Below are positions 7,175 to 17,400 of a stretch of 28,559 nt of DNA, piece after piece. The stretch comes from a virus, in the IMG/VR virus record IMGVR_UViG_3300025138_000248, positions 1 through 28,559 of that record. The stretch is one strand, 5' to 3'. The position numbers were made by a program, and so were the translations under genes. Under the pieces are notes generated by a model. It saw only the letters and a list, made by a program, of their open reading frames with translations, was not told the origin of the DNA and searched no databases. Numbering within the stretch: position 1 is the stretch's first letter; the number at the start of each line of letters is the position of its first letter.

Positions 7175-9070
7175 ATGGCATTTTCAAAAACATCAAATAT
7201 TTCTAGAGAAAAAAGTATTAAGTATTTAAATAAAAATTTTAATGATTTTAAATCACAACTAACAGATTTTGCAGAATCATATTTTCCAGATACTTTTAAT
7301 GATTTTAGTGATTCATCTCCTGGAGTAATGTTTATGGAAATGGCTGCTTATGTAGGAGATGTTTTATCTTATTATCAAAGTACTCAACTACAAGAAAATT
7401 TCTTATTATTAGCACAAGAAAAAGAAAATCTTTATAATTTAGCTTATTCTTTAGGGTATAGACCTAAAGCTACTACTACATCAACAGTAACTTTAGATTT
7501 ATTTCAATTAGTTCCTTCAGATCCTACTAATCAGTATCAAGCTGATATGAATTATGCTCTTACAATAGAACAAGGATCAACATTTAAATCTGAATTAGGA
7601 CCTGAATTTATATTAGAAAAAGATTGTAATTTTAAAACAGATTCTGATGTTAGTCCTTTAGAAACATCAGTATATTCTATAAATAATAGTACAAATCAAC
7701 CAGAATATTATTTACTTACTAAAAAAGTAAAAGCAAGTGCAGGAGAATTCAAAACAGAAACTTTTCCTGTAGGAAGTTTTTCTAAATTTTTAACTTTAGA
7801 ATTAAATGATCCTAATATAATATCAATAGAATCAATAACAGATTCTGATGGTAACAGATATGATGAAGTACCTTATTTAGCCCAAGATACTCTTTTTGAA
7901 CCAATTGAGAATATAGCAAGTAATGATCCTGAATTACATGGTTTTAATGAGTCAACTCCTTATCTATTAAAATTAAGAAGAGTTCCAAGAAGATTTGTAA
8001 CTAGATTAAAATCAAACGATAGATTAGAAATACAATTTGGGGCAGGAGAAAATAGTATAGTAGATGAAGAAATAATACCTAATCCAGATAATATTGGTTT
8101 AGGAATTAAAGATGGAATAAATAAAATGGAATTTGCATATGATCCTTCAAATTTCTTATACACAGGTACTTATGGATTAGTTCCTACAAACACAACATTA
8201 AACGTAAACTATAGAATTAATAAATTTGGTTTACAAGCAAATGTACCTACTAACACAATAAATAAAGTAGGTACATTATTTGTAAAAACTACTCCTAATG
8301 TAGATAATAGCTTATTACAATATGTTAGAGATTCACTATCTGTAAATAATATGATAGCAGCAACAGGAGGAGGAGCAGGAGATTCAGTTGAAGAAGTAAG
8401 ACAAAATGCTATGGCAGCATTTTCTGCTCAAAACAGAACAGTAACTAAGGATGATTATTTAATTAGAACTTTATCTATGCCTGCTAAATTTGGTAGAGTA
8501 GCTAAAGCTTATATAACACAAGATGATCAAATTTCACCTTTAACTTCTAATCCAGGTAGAATACCTAATCCTATGGCTTTAAATTTATATACATTAGGAT
8601 ATAATAATAATGGTAATTTAACTACTTTAAATAAAGCAACAAAAACAAATCTCCAAACATATCTAGAACAACATAGAATGTTAACTGATGCTATTAATAT
8701 TAAAGATGCATTTATAATTAATATAGGAGTAAGCTTTGAAATAGTAGTATTTAAAAACTTTAATAACCAACAAGTAATAAAACGTTGTATTGAAGAACTA
8801 AAAAAATATTTTAGAGTAGATAGATGGCAAATAAATCAACCAATAATAATATCTGAAATATATACTACTATAGGAGCAGTAGAAGGAGTACAATCAGTAG
8901 TGGAAGTAGGAGTAAATAATATAGTAGGATCAAGTTTAGGATACTCACATTATAAATATGACTTAAGTGATGCTACTATAAAAGGTATAATTTATCCCTC
9001 ATTAGATCCAAGTATATTTGAAGTAAAATTTGCTAACCAAGATATTAAAGGAAAAATAACAACATATTAA
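7175..9070 (+). CDS. gp6: Baseplate wedge protein gp6 (J-like)
   Basis: 631 residues, close to T4 gp6 (660). The N-terminus has the conserved sequence SSPGVMFMEMAAYVGDVLSY (residues 47-66), followed by QLQENFLLLAQEKENLYNLA (71-90) and SLGYRP, typical of marine T4-like gp6. The central region is a beta-rich domain. A Baseplate_J-like segment follows with GGGAGDSVEEVRQNAMAAFS (near 400-420) and a VTKDDYL element. The C-terminus carries EGVQSVVEVGVNNIVGSSLG. The protein dimerises and forms the ring of the inner baseplate that switches from dome to star on contraction. Three bases separate it from gp25 and one base from the next gene. Confidence 0.92.
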   Translation: MAFSKTSNISREKSIKYLNKNFNDFKSQLTDFAESYFPDTFNDFSDSSPGVMFMEMAAYVGDVLSYYQSTQLQENFLLLAQEKENLYNLAYSLGYRPKATTTSTVTLDLFQLVPSDPTNQYQADMNYALTIEQGSTFKSELGPEFILEKDCNFKTDSDVSPLETSVYSINNSTNQPEYYLLTKKVKASAGEFKTETFPVGSFSKFLTLELNDPNIISIESITDSDGNRYDEVPYLAQDTLFEPIENIASNDPELHGFNESTPYLLKLRRVPRRFVTRLKSNDRLEIQFGAGENSIVDEEIIPNPDNIGLGIKDGINKMEFAYDPSNFLYTGTYGLVPTNTTLNVNYRINKFGLQANVPTNTINKVGTLFVKTTPNVDNSLLQYVRDSLSVNNMIAATGGGAGDSVEEVRQNAMAAFSAQNRTVTKDDYLIRTLSMPAKFGRVAKAYITQDDQISPLTSNPGRIPNPMALNLYTLGYNNNGNLTTLNKATKTNLQTYLEQHRMLTDAINIKDAFIINIGVSFEIVVFKNFNNQQVIKRCIEELKKYFRVDRWQINQPIIISEIYTTIGAVEGVQSVVEVGVNNIVGSSLGYSHYKYDLSDATIKGIIYPSLDPSIFEVKFANQDIKGKITTY

Positions 9071-9071
9071 A

Positions 9072-10220
9072 ATGGCATATTATTCTATATTTCCCGAAAA
9101 AGACGCAACAATATATAGTCATCCTAATAGGATAGGTTTAAATACTGGTAGAGATGAAGTATTAGAATTATTAGAAGAAAAATCATCAACTGCTGAATTA
9201 TATTATCCTTCACGTTTTTTAATTAAGTTTAAAAATACAGAAATTAAAGATATTTTTGAAAATAAACTAAAAGGAGTATCTCTTTGGAGATCTAATTTAG
9301 AAATATTTTCCACAGAACATAAAACATTACATGCAAATCACATAGTACAAGTTTATGCAGTATCTCAATCATGGGATGAAGGTACAGGTAGATTTAAAAG
9401 TAATCCTTCATCATCTAATGGAGTAACTTGGGATATGAGAACAGATACAGGTTCAAGTGCAAGAGCAATATGGACAACTTCAAGTTTTGCTGCTAATTCT
9501 ACAGGTTCTAGTTGTGATTTTATGGTATCAGGAGGAGGTACTTGGTGGACAGGAGCTAATTTTGTTGCAGAAAATTCATTTAATAACGCAGATAATTTAG
9601 ACTTAAATTTAGATGTATCTAATATAGTAAAATATTTTTCTGCAAGTTTTTATCAAGGCGCTACTTACCCAACAGGAATAGAAAACGAAGGATTTTTAAT
9701 TAAAAAACCAGAACCTACAGAATGTGATGCATCAGCTAGTTTTGGTGAATTACAATATTTTTCTGCAGATACACATACAATATACCCACCTAAATTAACA
9801 TTTAAATGGGATGATTCATCTTATACTACAGGTAGTAATATTGTATTGACTAGTGGAGATATATTTCTAGCATTATATAATAATAAAGAAGAATTTCAAA
9901 GAAAATCAAAACAACGTTTTAGATTAACTACTAGAAAAAGATATCCAGATAGAGCTTTTGTAACAAGTTCAAATTATTTAGATACACAATATTTACCTAC
10001 CTCTAGTTATTATAGTTTACGTGATGCAACAACAGATGAAATAATAATTCCTTTTGATACTTCATACACAAAATTAAGTGCGGATAATGATGGTATGTTT
10101 TTTGATTTATGGATGGAAGGATTACAACCAGAGCGTTATTATAAACTTCAATTTAGAGTAGATAATAATGATGGTATTAATATTTATGACGAAGATTATT
10201 ATTTTAAGGTTGTTAGATAA
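9072..10220 (+). CDS. DNRLRE-like baseplate/tail structural protein
   Basis: 382 residues. The N-terminal 210 residues resemble the DNRLRE domain. They contain FPEKDATIYS (7-16), NTGRDEVLEL (24-33), SRFLIKFKNTEI (47-58), a helix/strand pair and then the hallmark VYAVSQSWDEGTGRF (94-108) with nearby Pro/Ser and Trp-rich segments. The C-terminal part (about 280-382) has RFRLTTRKRYPDRAF, SYYSLRDATTDEIIIPFDT and ERYYKLQFRVDNNDG, which looks like a beta-sandwich present in marine phage homologues. It stands between gp6 and a structural gene, so a peripheral baseplate role is likely. Its stop overlaps the next start by one base (TAATG), suggesting translational coupling. The exact T4 counterpart is not clear. 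Confidence 0.65.
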   Translation: MAYYSIFPEKDATIYSHPNRIGLNTGRDEVLELLEEKSSTAELYYPSRFLIKFKNTEIKDIFENKLKGVSLWRSNLEIFSTEHKTLHANHIVQVYAVSQSWDEGTGRFKSNPSSSNGVTWDMRTDTGSSARAIWTTSSFAANSTGSSCDFMVSGGGTWWTGANFVAENSFNNADNLDLNLDVSNIVKYFSASFYQGATYPTGIENEGFLIKKPEPTECDASASFGELQYFSADTHTIYPPKLTFKWDDSSYTTGSNIVLTSGDIFLALYNNKEEFQRKSKQRFRLTTRKRYPDRAFVTSSNYLDTQYLPTSSYYSLRDATTDEIIIPFDTSYTKLSADNDGMFFDLWMEGLQPERYYKLQFRVDNNDGINIYDEDYYFKVVR

Positions 10221-12124
10221 TGGGAAGAATAGATCCAAAATTAATAGTATCAGGAGAGGAAAGTTCCATTAAAATTGTTAAATTTAAAGGAAAAACTTCA
10301 TTAAACGCAAACCATCAACATGATTTTGTGGTATATGAAGATGATACTATTGAGATTTTTGAAGCATTTATAACAAATAAAGAAACAGGTCAAAAAGAAA
10401 AACATACACATGAATATTTAGGACCATATCCTTATGGTATAATATCAAAAGTTTTAAGTAATTCTAAAGCAAAAAGAACCCATGACCATAAAATAGATAG
10501 TGTTTCTCATCCTATTAATTTACAAAAAACAGTTTATGGTAAAAAATCATTTGGAGAAAATGTAGATAAAACTTTTAATGAATTTATATCTCCTAAAAAT
10601 ACCATTAGTATAGAAGAATTTTTTAAACATTACCAAGAAATGTTTTATGAAATACCAAGAGATGGTGATAATTCTCATAAATCTATAATAGCTCAAAGTA
10701 CAGATTATATAGGTGATTTTCTAGATGATAGAGATGTAGAAATAATAGAACTTACAAATACAATAGTAGACTTAGAACAAAAACTAGCAGAACAAGAAGA
10801 AGCAGATAAAGAACATCCAGTATTTACAAACGGTACTTTTCTTAAAGAAGCAGATAAAAAGACAATTTATTATATGGATAAAGGAGCTAGAAGAGCAATC
10901 ACAGATTATGATACTTATTTAGTTCTTAAAAGAGTTAATGGTCATGAAACCGAAAAGGCAGACGAAGAAGTTTATATATTAGTTAATGAAGATGTAATAA
11001 AAGGTTTAGAAGTAGGTCCTAGATTTGCTTCTGAAGACTTATATGGGGATAATGAACAAAGAGATAAAGCAGAAGAAAAAAGAAGAGTAGAACTAGACCC
11101 AGATGACTTCGTAGCAGACCCATCTCATTATGATACTACAAGTGATTACATTGCTGCTCTAGACAGAGAAACAAGACAATTATTAGCTAAAGAAGAATAT
11201 GTACAAGAATTATATTATAGATATAAATCTGACAGTGAAAATATATTTAATGATGGTGAAAGAGAAGAAGCAACTAATAAATTTACAGAAGTACGAGAAG
11301 AATTATATGATTTAAGAAGAAGAATACTAAGATATACAGATATTTTAGAATCAGTAGATCCAGATGGAGATTTACAAAATATAGAAATAGATACTTCACG
11401 ATTAAAACAAATAGTGGAAGAAAAAATGTCAAGACCTGATAACCAATTTTCCCAAGCAGAACTTAAACAATTAAGATCTAAAGAAAATAAAATAGGAAGG
11501 TTTTTAGATTCACAAGGAAAAGCAACTTATGGTAGACCTGATAAAAAAACAATATCAGGGGCACCATCTTCAGAAATGGCAGGAATGTCAACACCAGGAT
11601 CAGATTCTTCAGCAATGTCAGGATATTTAGCAGGAGCGGGTATTACAGGTGTAGGAGCTGCAACAGAAGAAGAACCTAAAAATCCTCCTGCAGGATATGT
11701 ATCCAACGGAAATAGAACAGTAAAAAACCATACTATAAACGAAGCAATTAGAGCAATGAAATTAGGAGCAAAATCTCCAGGTGGAAATTATTATTGGACA
11801 TTAAAAACTTTACCTAATAAAATAAGTGAAACCCCAGATTTAGATAATCCTCAATGGCAGGTATATTTAGATAAAAAGGCAAAACCAATCCCTACGGGAA
11901 TTGGAATAGGAGGATCAAGTATAGGAGGAGGTACAAGTATAGGAGGAGGTAATTGGGGCCATGAAGAAGCAAAACGACAAAAGATAAATATATATGCTGT
12001 AAAACCAACTTCTAAATACTATTGGTCTACTTCTAAATTTGAATGGTATGTTGTACCAGGTAAATTCCCAGGTGTAAAATCTAGAAACTGGCAAGGAAAA
12101 ACCATACATAAACTTAATGGATAA
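10220..12124 (+). CDS. Baseplate-region structural protein with His pairs and coiled coil (unknown)
   Basis: 634 residues; no named family recognised. The N-terminal 100 residues carry three HxH pairs: H32/H34 in NHQHDF, H62/H64 in KHTHEYLGPYPYG and H88/H90 in RTHDHKI, plus H97. This is suggestive of metal binding, as in trimeric tail-tip proteins. Residues 168-197 (DDRDVEIIELTNTIVDLEQK and onward) form a coiled coil. A small module at 207-241 contains IYYMDKGARRAITDYD. Residues 275-440 are charged helices, then a Ser/Gly/Ala-rich region (about 455-485). A Gly-repeat linker (GIGGSSIGGGTSIGGGN) joins a final basic, aromatic-rich domain. It overlaps both neighbours' stop/start codons by one base, placing it tightly in the wedge operon. 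Confidence 0.65.
   Translation: MGRIDPKLIVSGEESSIKIVKFKGKTSLNANHQHDFVVYEDDTIEIFEAFITNKETGQKEKHTHEYLGPYPYGIISKVLSNSKAKRTHDHKIDSVSHPINLQKTVYGKKSFGENVDKTFNEFISPKNTISIEEFFKHYQEMFYEIPRDGDNSHKSIIAQSTDYIGDFLDDRDVEIIELTNTIVDLEQKLAEQEEADKEHPVFTNGTFLKEADKKTIYYMDKGARRAITDYDTYLVLKRVNGHETEKADEEVYILVNEDVIKGLEVGPRFASEDLYGDNEQRDKAEEKRRVELDPDDFVADPSHYDTTSDYIAALDRETRQLLAKEEYVQELYYRYKSDSENIFNDGEREEATNKFTEVREELYDLRRRILRYTDILESVDPDGDLQNIEIDTSRLKQIVEEKMSRPDNQFSQAELKQLRSKENKIGRFLDSQGKATYGRPDKKTISGAPSSEMAGMSTPGSDSSAMSGYLAGAGITGVGAATEEEPKNPPAGYVSNGNRTVKNHTINEAIRAMKLGAKSPGGNYYWTLKTLPNKISETPDLDNPQWQVYLDKKAKPIPTGIGIGGSSIGGGTSIGGGNWGHEEAKRQKINIYAVKPTSKYYWSTSKFEWYVVPGKFPGVKSRNWQGKTIHKLNG
11906..11953 (+). repeat. Short in-frame Gly-Ser/Thr repeats
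   Basis: Three imperfect units beginning ATAGGAGGA (ATAGGAGGATCAAGT, ATAGGAGGAGGTACAAGT, ATAGGAGGAGGTAAT) encode IGGSS, IGGGTS and IGGGN, a flexible linker before the last domain of the surrounding gene. Confidence 0.8.
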
Positions 12125-14493
12125 TGGAAAAGGTTACAATAAATAAAATAGAAAGACTAAAAGTCTCAGATTCTAAAGGTTTAACTTCTAGAGATATTAA
12201 TAGAAAGTTTGGTAAAACTAATGATTATATTGAACTTCATATTCATGATTTAGGGGGAGAATTATTAGAAACAACTCCTAATTATCAAGGATATAGCCTT
12301 CCAGATCAAATAGAAAGCAATACATCTCAATTAACTAGTACTTTATTTATAGATCCTTATCAACATTTAGACGATAAAGGATATAAAACAGGAACTTATA
12401 ATGTAGCATGTAATGTCCATAGGAAAAAAATATTTAGTGGCTTACAAGCAGATTTTAAAATCCATGAAATTTCTCCTTCAAGAACAGAATTAAAATTAAA
12501 AGGATTAGGAGTTGATGAAAATAGAGTAAAAAAAGCTATTCTTAGTTTTATAAGTGAAATAGAAACATCTCTTTTTAATAAAGATTTTATTTTAAATTTT
12601 GGTAATAATATAAATATTTTAGGAATTAATGTAGCATACCATAATACAGATGGATGTGCTTTAATTAAATTATACGAACCACTTCCCCCTAATATAGAAA
12701 TAGGAGCAGAATTTTGGGTAGTAGAAGAAATAATTGAACCTTTAGAATTTAAAGTTGATTTAGGAGAAACTCCCATAGAAGAGGGGGGTATACCTTTAAG
12801 AGGACCCAATTTCAGAATAGATACTCGTTTAAATGATTCTATTCCTTCTCAATTTAAAGTATATAATGATTTTTTAGAAAATACCCATTCAGCTTCATTA
12901 TATAATGTATTAAGTCACTTAAGTGAAAGTATAGAATTATCTATAGATTATACCCAAACAGGTACAGGATCTTTAGAAACAGGATTTCATTTTGAAAACT
13001 TTACTCATTTTGGTAGTGCTGAAGAAAGATTAAAAAACTTTAAATATAAATTAGAATTATTAGAATTATATCAAAGACAAATAGATGAAATAAATACAAT
13101 TCAAGGTAGTGTATCTGCTTCAGCTGCTATTACTACTAATATAAGTTTAATAGAAACTAAAAAAGCAAAATTAATAAGTGGACTTGATAATTATGAAAAG
13201 TTTTTATATTATGAAAACCACCCATTTGCTTGGCCTAAAGTCCCTGATTTTGGAATAGGTAATTTACAAGTAACAGGATCAGCATTATTAGATGAATCTT
13301 ATTGGTTACAAGTAGGATTAACAGATTGTGATGTATTTTTTAAACCTTATAATTTAAGACCAACTACTTCTTCCCAGGCAAAAGAATGGTATGGAAATAC
13401 AAATGAATTAAATATAGATTATGGAGGACAAATATTATCAGCCTCTAGATTTGATAGAGATAATAAACATAATTTAGTAAGAACTATTCCAGAACATATT
13501 TCTATGAGAGAAGAAAATGTTCAATATTTAACTTTTACTAATATGATTGGTCATTATTTTGACCAAATATGGATTTATATAGATCATATAGGACAAATTA
13601 GAAATGCTCATAACTCTTTTAAAGACGGTATTTCAAAAGATTTAGTATATACAGCTTTAAGTAGTTTAGGTGTAGAGGCTTTTGATCAATTTGAAAATGA
13701 AGAATTATTTGAGTATATTATAGGAACTAATAAAACTAAATCAGGTTCTTTTGGGACATATGATGCCCCTGACGGAACAACAATGATAACTTCTTCTTTA
13801 GTAACATGTGATAACGGGGGAGGTTCAATGCCTAAAGGAGATATAACAAAAGAAATTTGGAAAAGATTATATCATAATTTACCTTATCTTTTAAAAACTA
13901 AAGGAACAGAAAGAGGTATTAAAGCCCTTATGAATTGTTATGGTGTTCCAGAAACTATATTAAATGTAAAAGAATATGGAGGACCAACAACAGATTCTAC
14001 TACTTATAAAACATTTAATTATGAAAAATTCTCAAGAGCTTTAGCAGGAAGTTCAGATACTGAAGGATATTTTATAAAAGCACCATGGGCATCTTCATCT
14101 TCTCTATTCACAGGAACTATAGAAAGCAGACCTAATAGATCAGAAGGTAAAATTATTTTTTCTATAGGAGCAGTAAAAGATTTATTTAATGCCCCCTTCC
14201 CTAAAACAGTAGAATTAACAGCTACAGATTTATCAGTTCATACTTTTACTTCAAATTATGATTTTTTACTACATGGAGAAAGTGGTTTAGAAACAGCTCA
14301 AAGTTTAGCAGGAGCTATAGATGCACATACATTATTTTCAGCTTCTGTTTTTGTAAGAGAAGATTTATATGATCCTGCTCATGAAAAATATAATTTAGAT
14401 ATTGAAATAATGATTACCCAACATCTTCAGGGTATAGATGGCAATACAGAAATAAAAGGAACTTTATTTGAAGATACATTAACTCCCGCTTGT
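12124..14493 (+). other. Conserved N-terminal flank of the giant protein (gp7/P2 I-like)
   Basis: Residues 1-790. The signature LPYLLKTKGTERG at 586-598 and the following ALMNCYGVPETI correspond to the C-terminal motif of tail protein I, where a KGT-x-R-x-I-x-A-L-x-x-x-G pattern is conserved. The first part of the flank is compositionally like neighbouring wedge genes: charged, few Cys, few Thr runs. Confidence 0.5.
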
Positions 14494-17400
14494 GGTAATC
14501 CACAACAATTTCCTGAAGTAGAATTTTTAACAAAAGTAGATTTTAATGCAGGAGGAGGTATAAATAATTCAACAACAGTTACTACAGTTATACCTGGTAT
14601 TAATACATGTTCAAGTAAAGTATTAATAGAAAACGGAATAACAGCAGATGGATCAGGTAATTTAATTAATAATGGATTATTTCAAGATGATGCTGAATTT
14701 ATGGATTTTGTTACAAATGTAACAAATGGGTATACTAATACAGATATTTCTTTATATAGTTTTGAATCATTAACCCCATCAGCTATTCCATTATATTTAG
14801 GAGAATTCCAATGTAAAGGAATAAATGATTATGGTTTATTTGTTATAGAATGTTTTAAAGCAGATGATTGTGTAAATATTCAATCTGTAGTAACCCCAAC
14901 AACATTTTCTCCAGGAACAACAGCTGTAGGTACAATAACTATTCCTAATAATGTTGGTCAAAATAATGGCCAATATGATGGAGAAACAGTAATATTAACA
15001 TCAGCAGATGGTACTGCTCATACTTTTACTTTAACAGGAGGGGGTTCAGTAAATTCAATAGGTCAAGATCTTATGAATGCCATAAATGCTGATCCTAATT
15101 TTACAGCTATAAATTTAGATTCAGTTCCTCAAAGAACGGGATATTCTTTAGAAATAATAACAATAGCTACTGGATCTAGTACTAATAATCCTATACAGGG
15201 TTCTGCACTTAATATGTCAGGAGATGTAGCTATTATGTCTTTAATAACAAATGGACTTACAGGGGGTACAGATTCAACAGGAGGAGAAGCAGTACTACCT
15301 CCATCAAATAGTACTTGTAATGCAATTTTAGATTTTTATATTGATGGTATTAATTTGTCTTTTAATGTTACTACCGTACAATTCACAGATTATATAGTTC
15401 AAGGAACTACTGGAGATTCTACATATGATAGTTATTTAACTCAAGCAATTCCTTACGCAGCAAGTACACACATTTATGATGGAAGTGCTTATGTGACTTC
15501 TGATGGTAATTCTTACAATTATGGTCCCACTAATAGTGATTATGTTTTTTCACATCCTACTAATCAAGTTTTTGTAACTAGTACATCTATTCAAGCAGCA
15601 GACAAACAGGGTTATTTAGATCCTAGTGAAATTTTAAATTATTGTAATCGTGCATGTGGTAATGTGTCAAGTATAAAAGACGCGTGTTATACCAATTATA
15701 CTACGTTTATTAACGCATTAAATGCTCAAGGTATAATAAATGTAAGTATACCAGGAGTAAATGTAGATACAAAATGGTCCGAATTAAAAGCAGCAGATAT
15801 TATTACTCATTTTCCAGCATCCTCATCTTGTGGATGTGATAATTATGAAATAGGTAATATTACTACAAAAAATACTTTAACTCAACAACCAACAGTTAAT
15901 ACTAGTATACCTTTAGGACAAGGAGCCCAAAATGATAATTATGGAAAGAATGGAGTTAAATTTTATTCAGATACAATAACTACTAATTCATATAATATTT
16001 CTCAAAATAATAAATATTTTGGGGGATCTAATATTAATGATGGACGATTAAATAATATAGGAGTTTGGGACGGAACTAATCCATGGACAGGAGGTACCAC
16101 TATTATGAATCCTATAAACCAATGGATAGGTTTTTCAAAATGTATAACAGTAAAAAATGCTGGAGAATATTTAATAGGACTAGCAGGAGATGATAGAATT
16201 AGATTAGCTATAAATGGTGAAATGCTAATTGAAAAAGATACAAACAGCGCAGATAATTATAATTATTGGTGGGTTTATAAAGTATTTTTAGAAGCAGGAA
16301 ACAATACAATAGTTTTAGAAGGAAAAAATGATGATGATGATGCATCGTTTGGGTGTGATATAGTAGGACCTTTTCCAACAGGTACTTTTAATTCAGAAAC
16401 TGATTTTCATGACATAGATAATAATGGAATTACACTTAATGGAATATCATATAATGATTTAGAAGATCTATATAAAAATAATATAGTATTTAGTAGTCAA
16501 GATGAATTAAGTACATCAACATTAGGAGGAGAAATATTTGCAGGTTCTTTTTACGGAGATCCAGATACAGACACAGGAGTAACAGATGAAGCATCTAATT
16601 ATGTAGATCCTGAACGTGGCGGAATACCTCAATTAGATTGGTTTATAGCTAATGACCCAACAGTTCAATTTAATTTCAGAAAGTTTGCATATTCTCATCC
16701 AGATTACTTAACAGCAACAGTTTCCACCTCATTATCCTCATATACCCCTTGTTTTGAATCACAAAACCAACCAACACGTTTAGATGCGAATGGTGATTCT
16801 ACATACTGGCATACCTTGCAAACTATAATTATAAGTTCTAAAGGATGGCCTCCTACACTTACTACAGGATTTATAATGCCAAATAGTTTTGGTGGTCACC
16901 AATCATATAATACAGGTGATGGTTTGTATTATTCAGATTTAGGGGTTTATAATAGTTGGGAGAGTTTTATAAATGCTTTAAATGCAGTAGAAGGTCCTGA
17001 ACAGTTTCTTACTTCTATGACTAGAGCTGAAGTAGAATCAAAGATAAAAAATGCCGAACAATCACTTATAAATAGTCAATCTTTTCTTGATATTCATAAT
17101 CAACTTATAACAGCTCCATATGACATTCAAATTAAAATTGCAACAACTGTATCTCATGTTATTTGTACCCAAGGAACAGGATCAGGAACAGACACAGGAG
17201 GAGAATTTAACACACAAACAAATCAATGTCCAGAAGGTTATTTATATAATGAATGTACTAAACTTTGTGAAAAAACAGAAATAACAACAACTGGAGAAAA
17301 TGGTTGTGGAGGTATGGTTTTTAATTCAAATAGTTGTGATGATAAAATAGATACAAACCATAGTGGTCTGTCATTTACATCACACATATATGGTATTGCA

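Noticed and set aside
12396-12809. Minus-strand open frame of 137 codons
   Set aside because: It lies wholly inside the conserved N-terminal flank of the giant gene, has no plausible leader or domain, and all convincing genes are on the plus strand.
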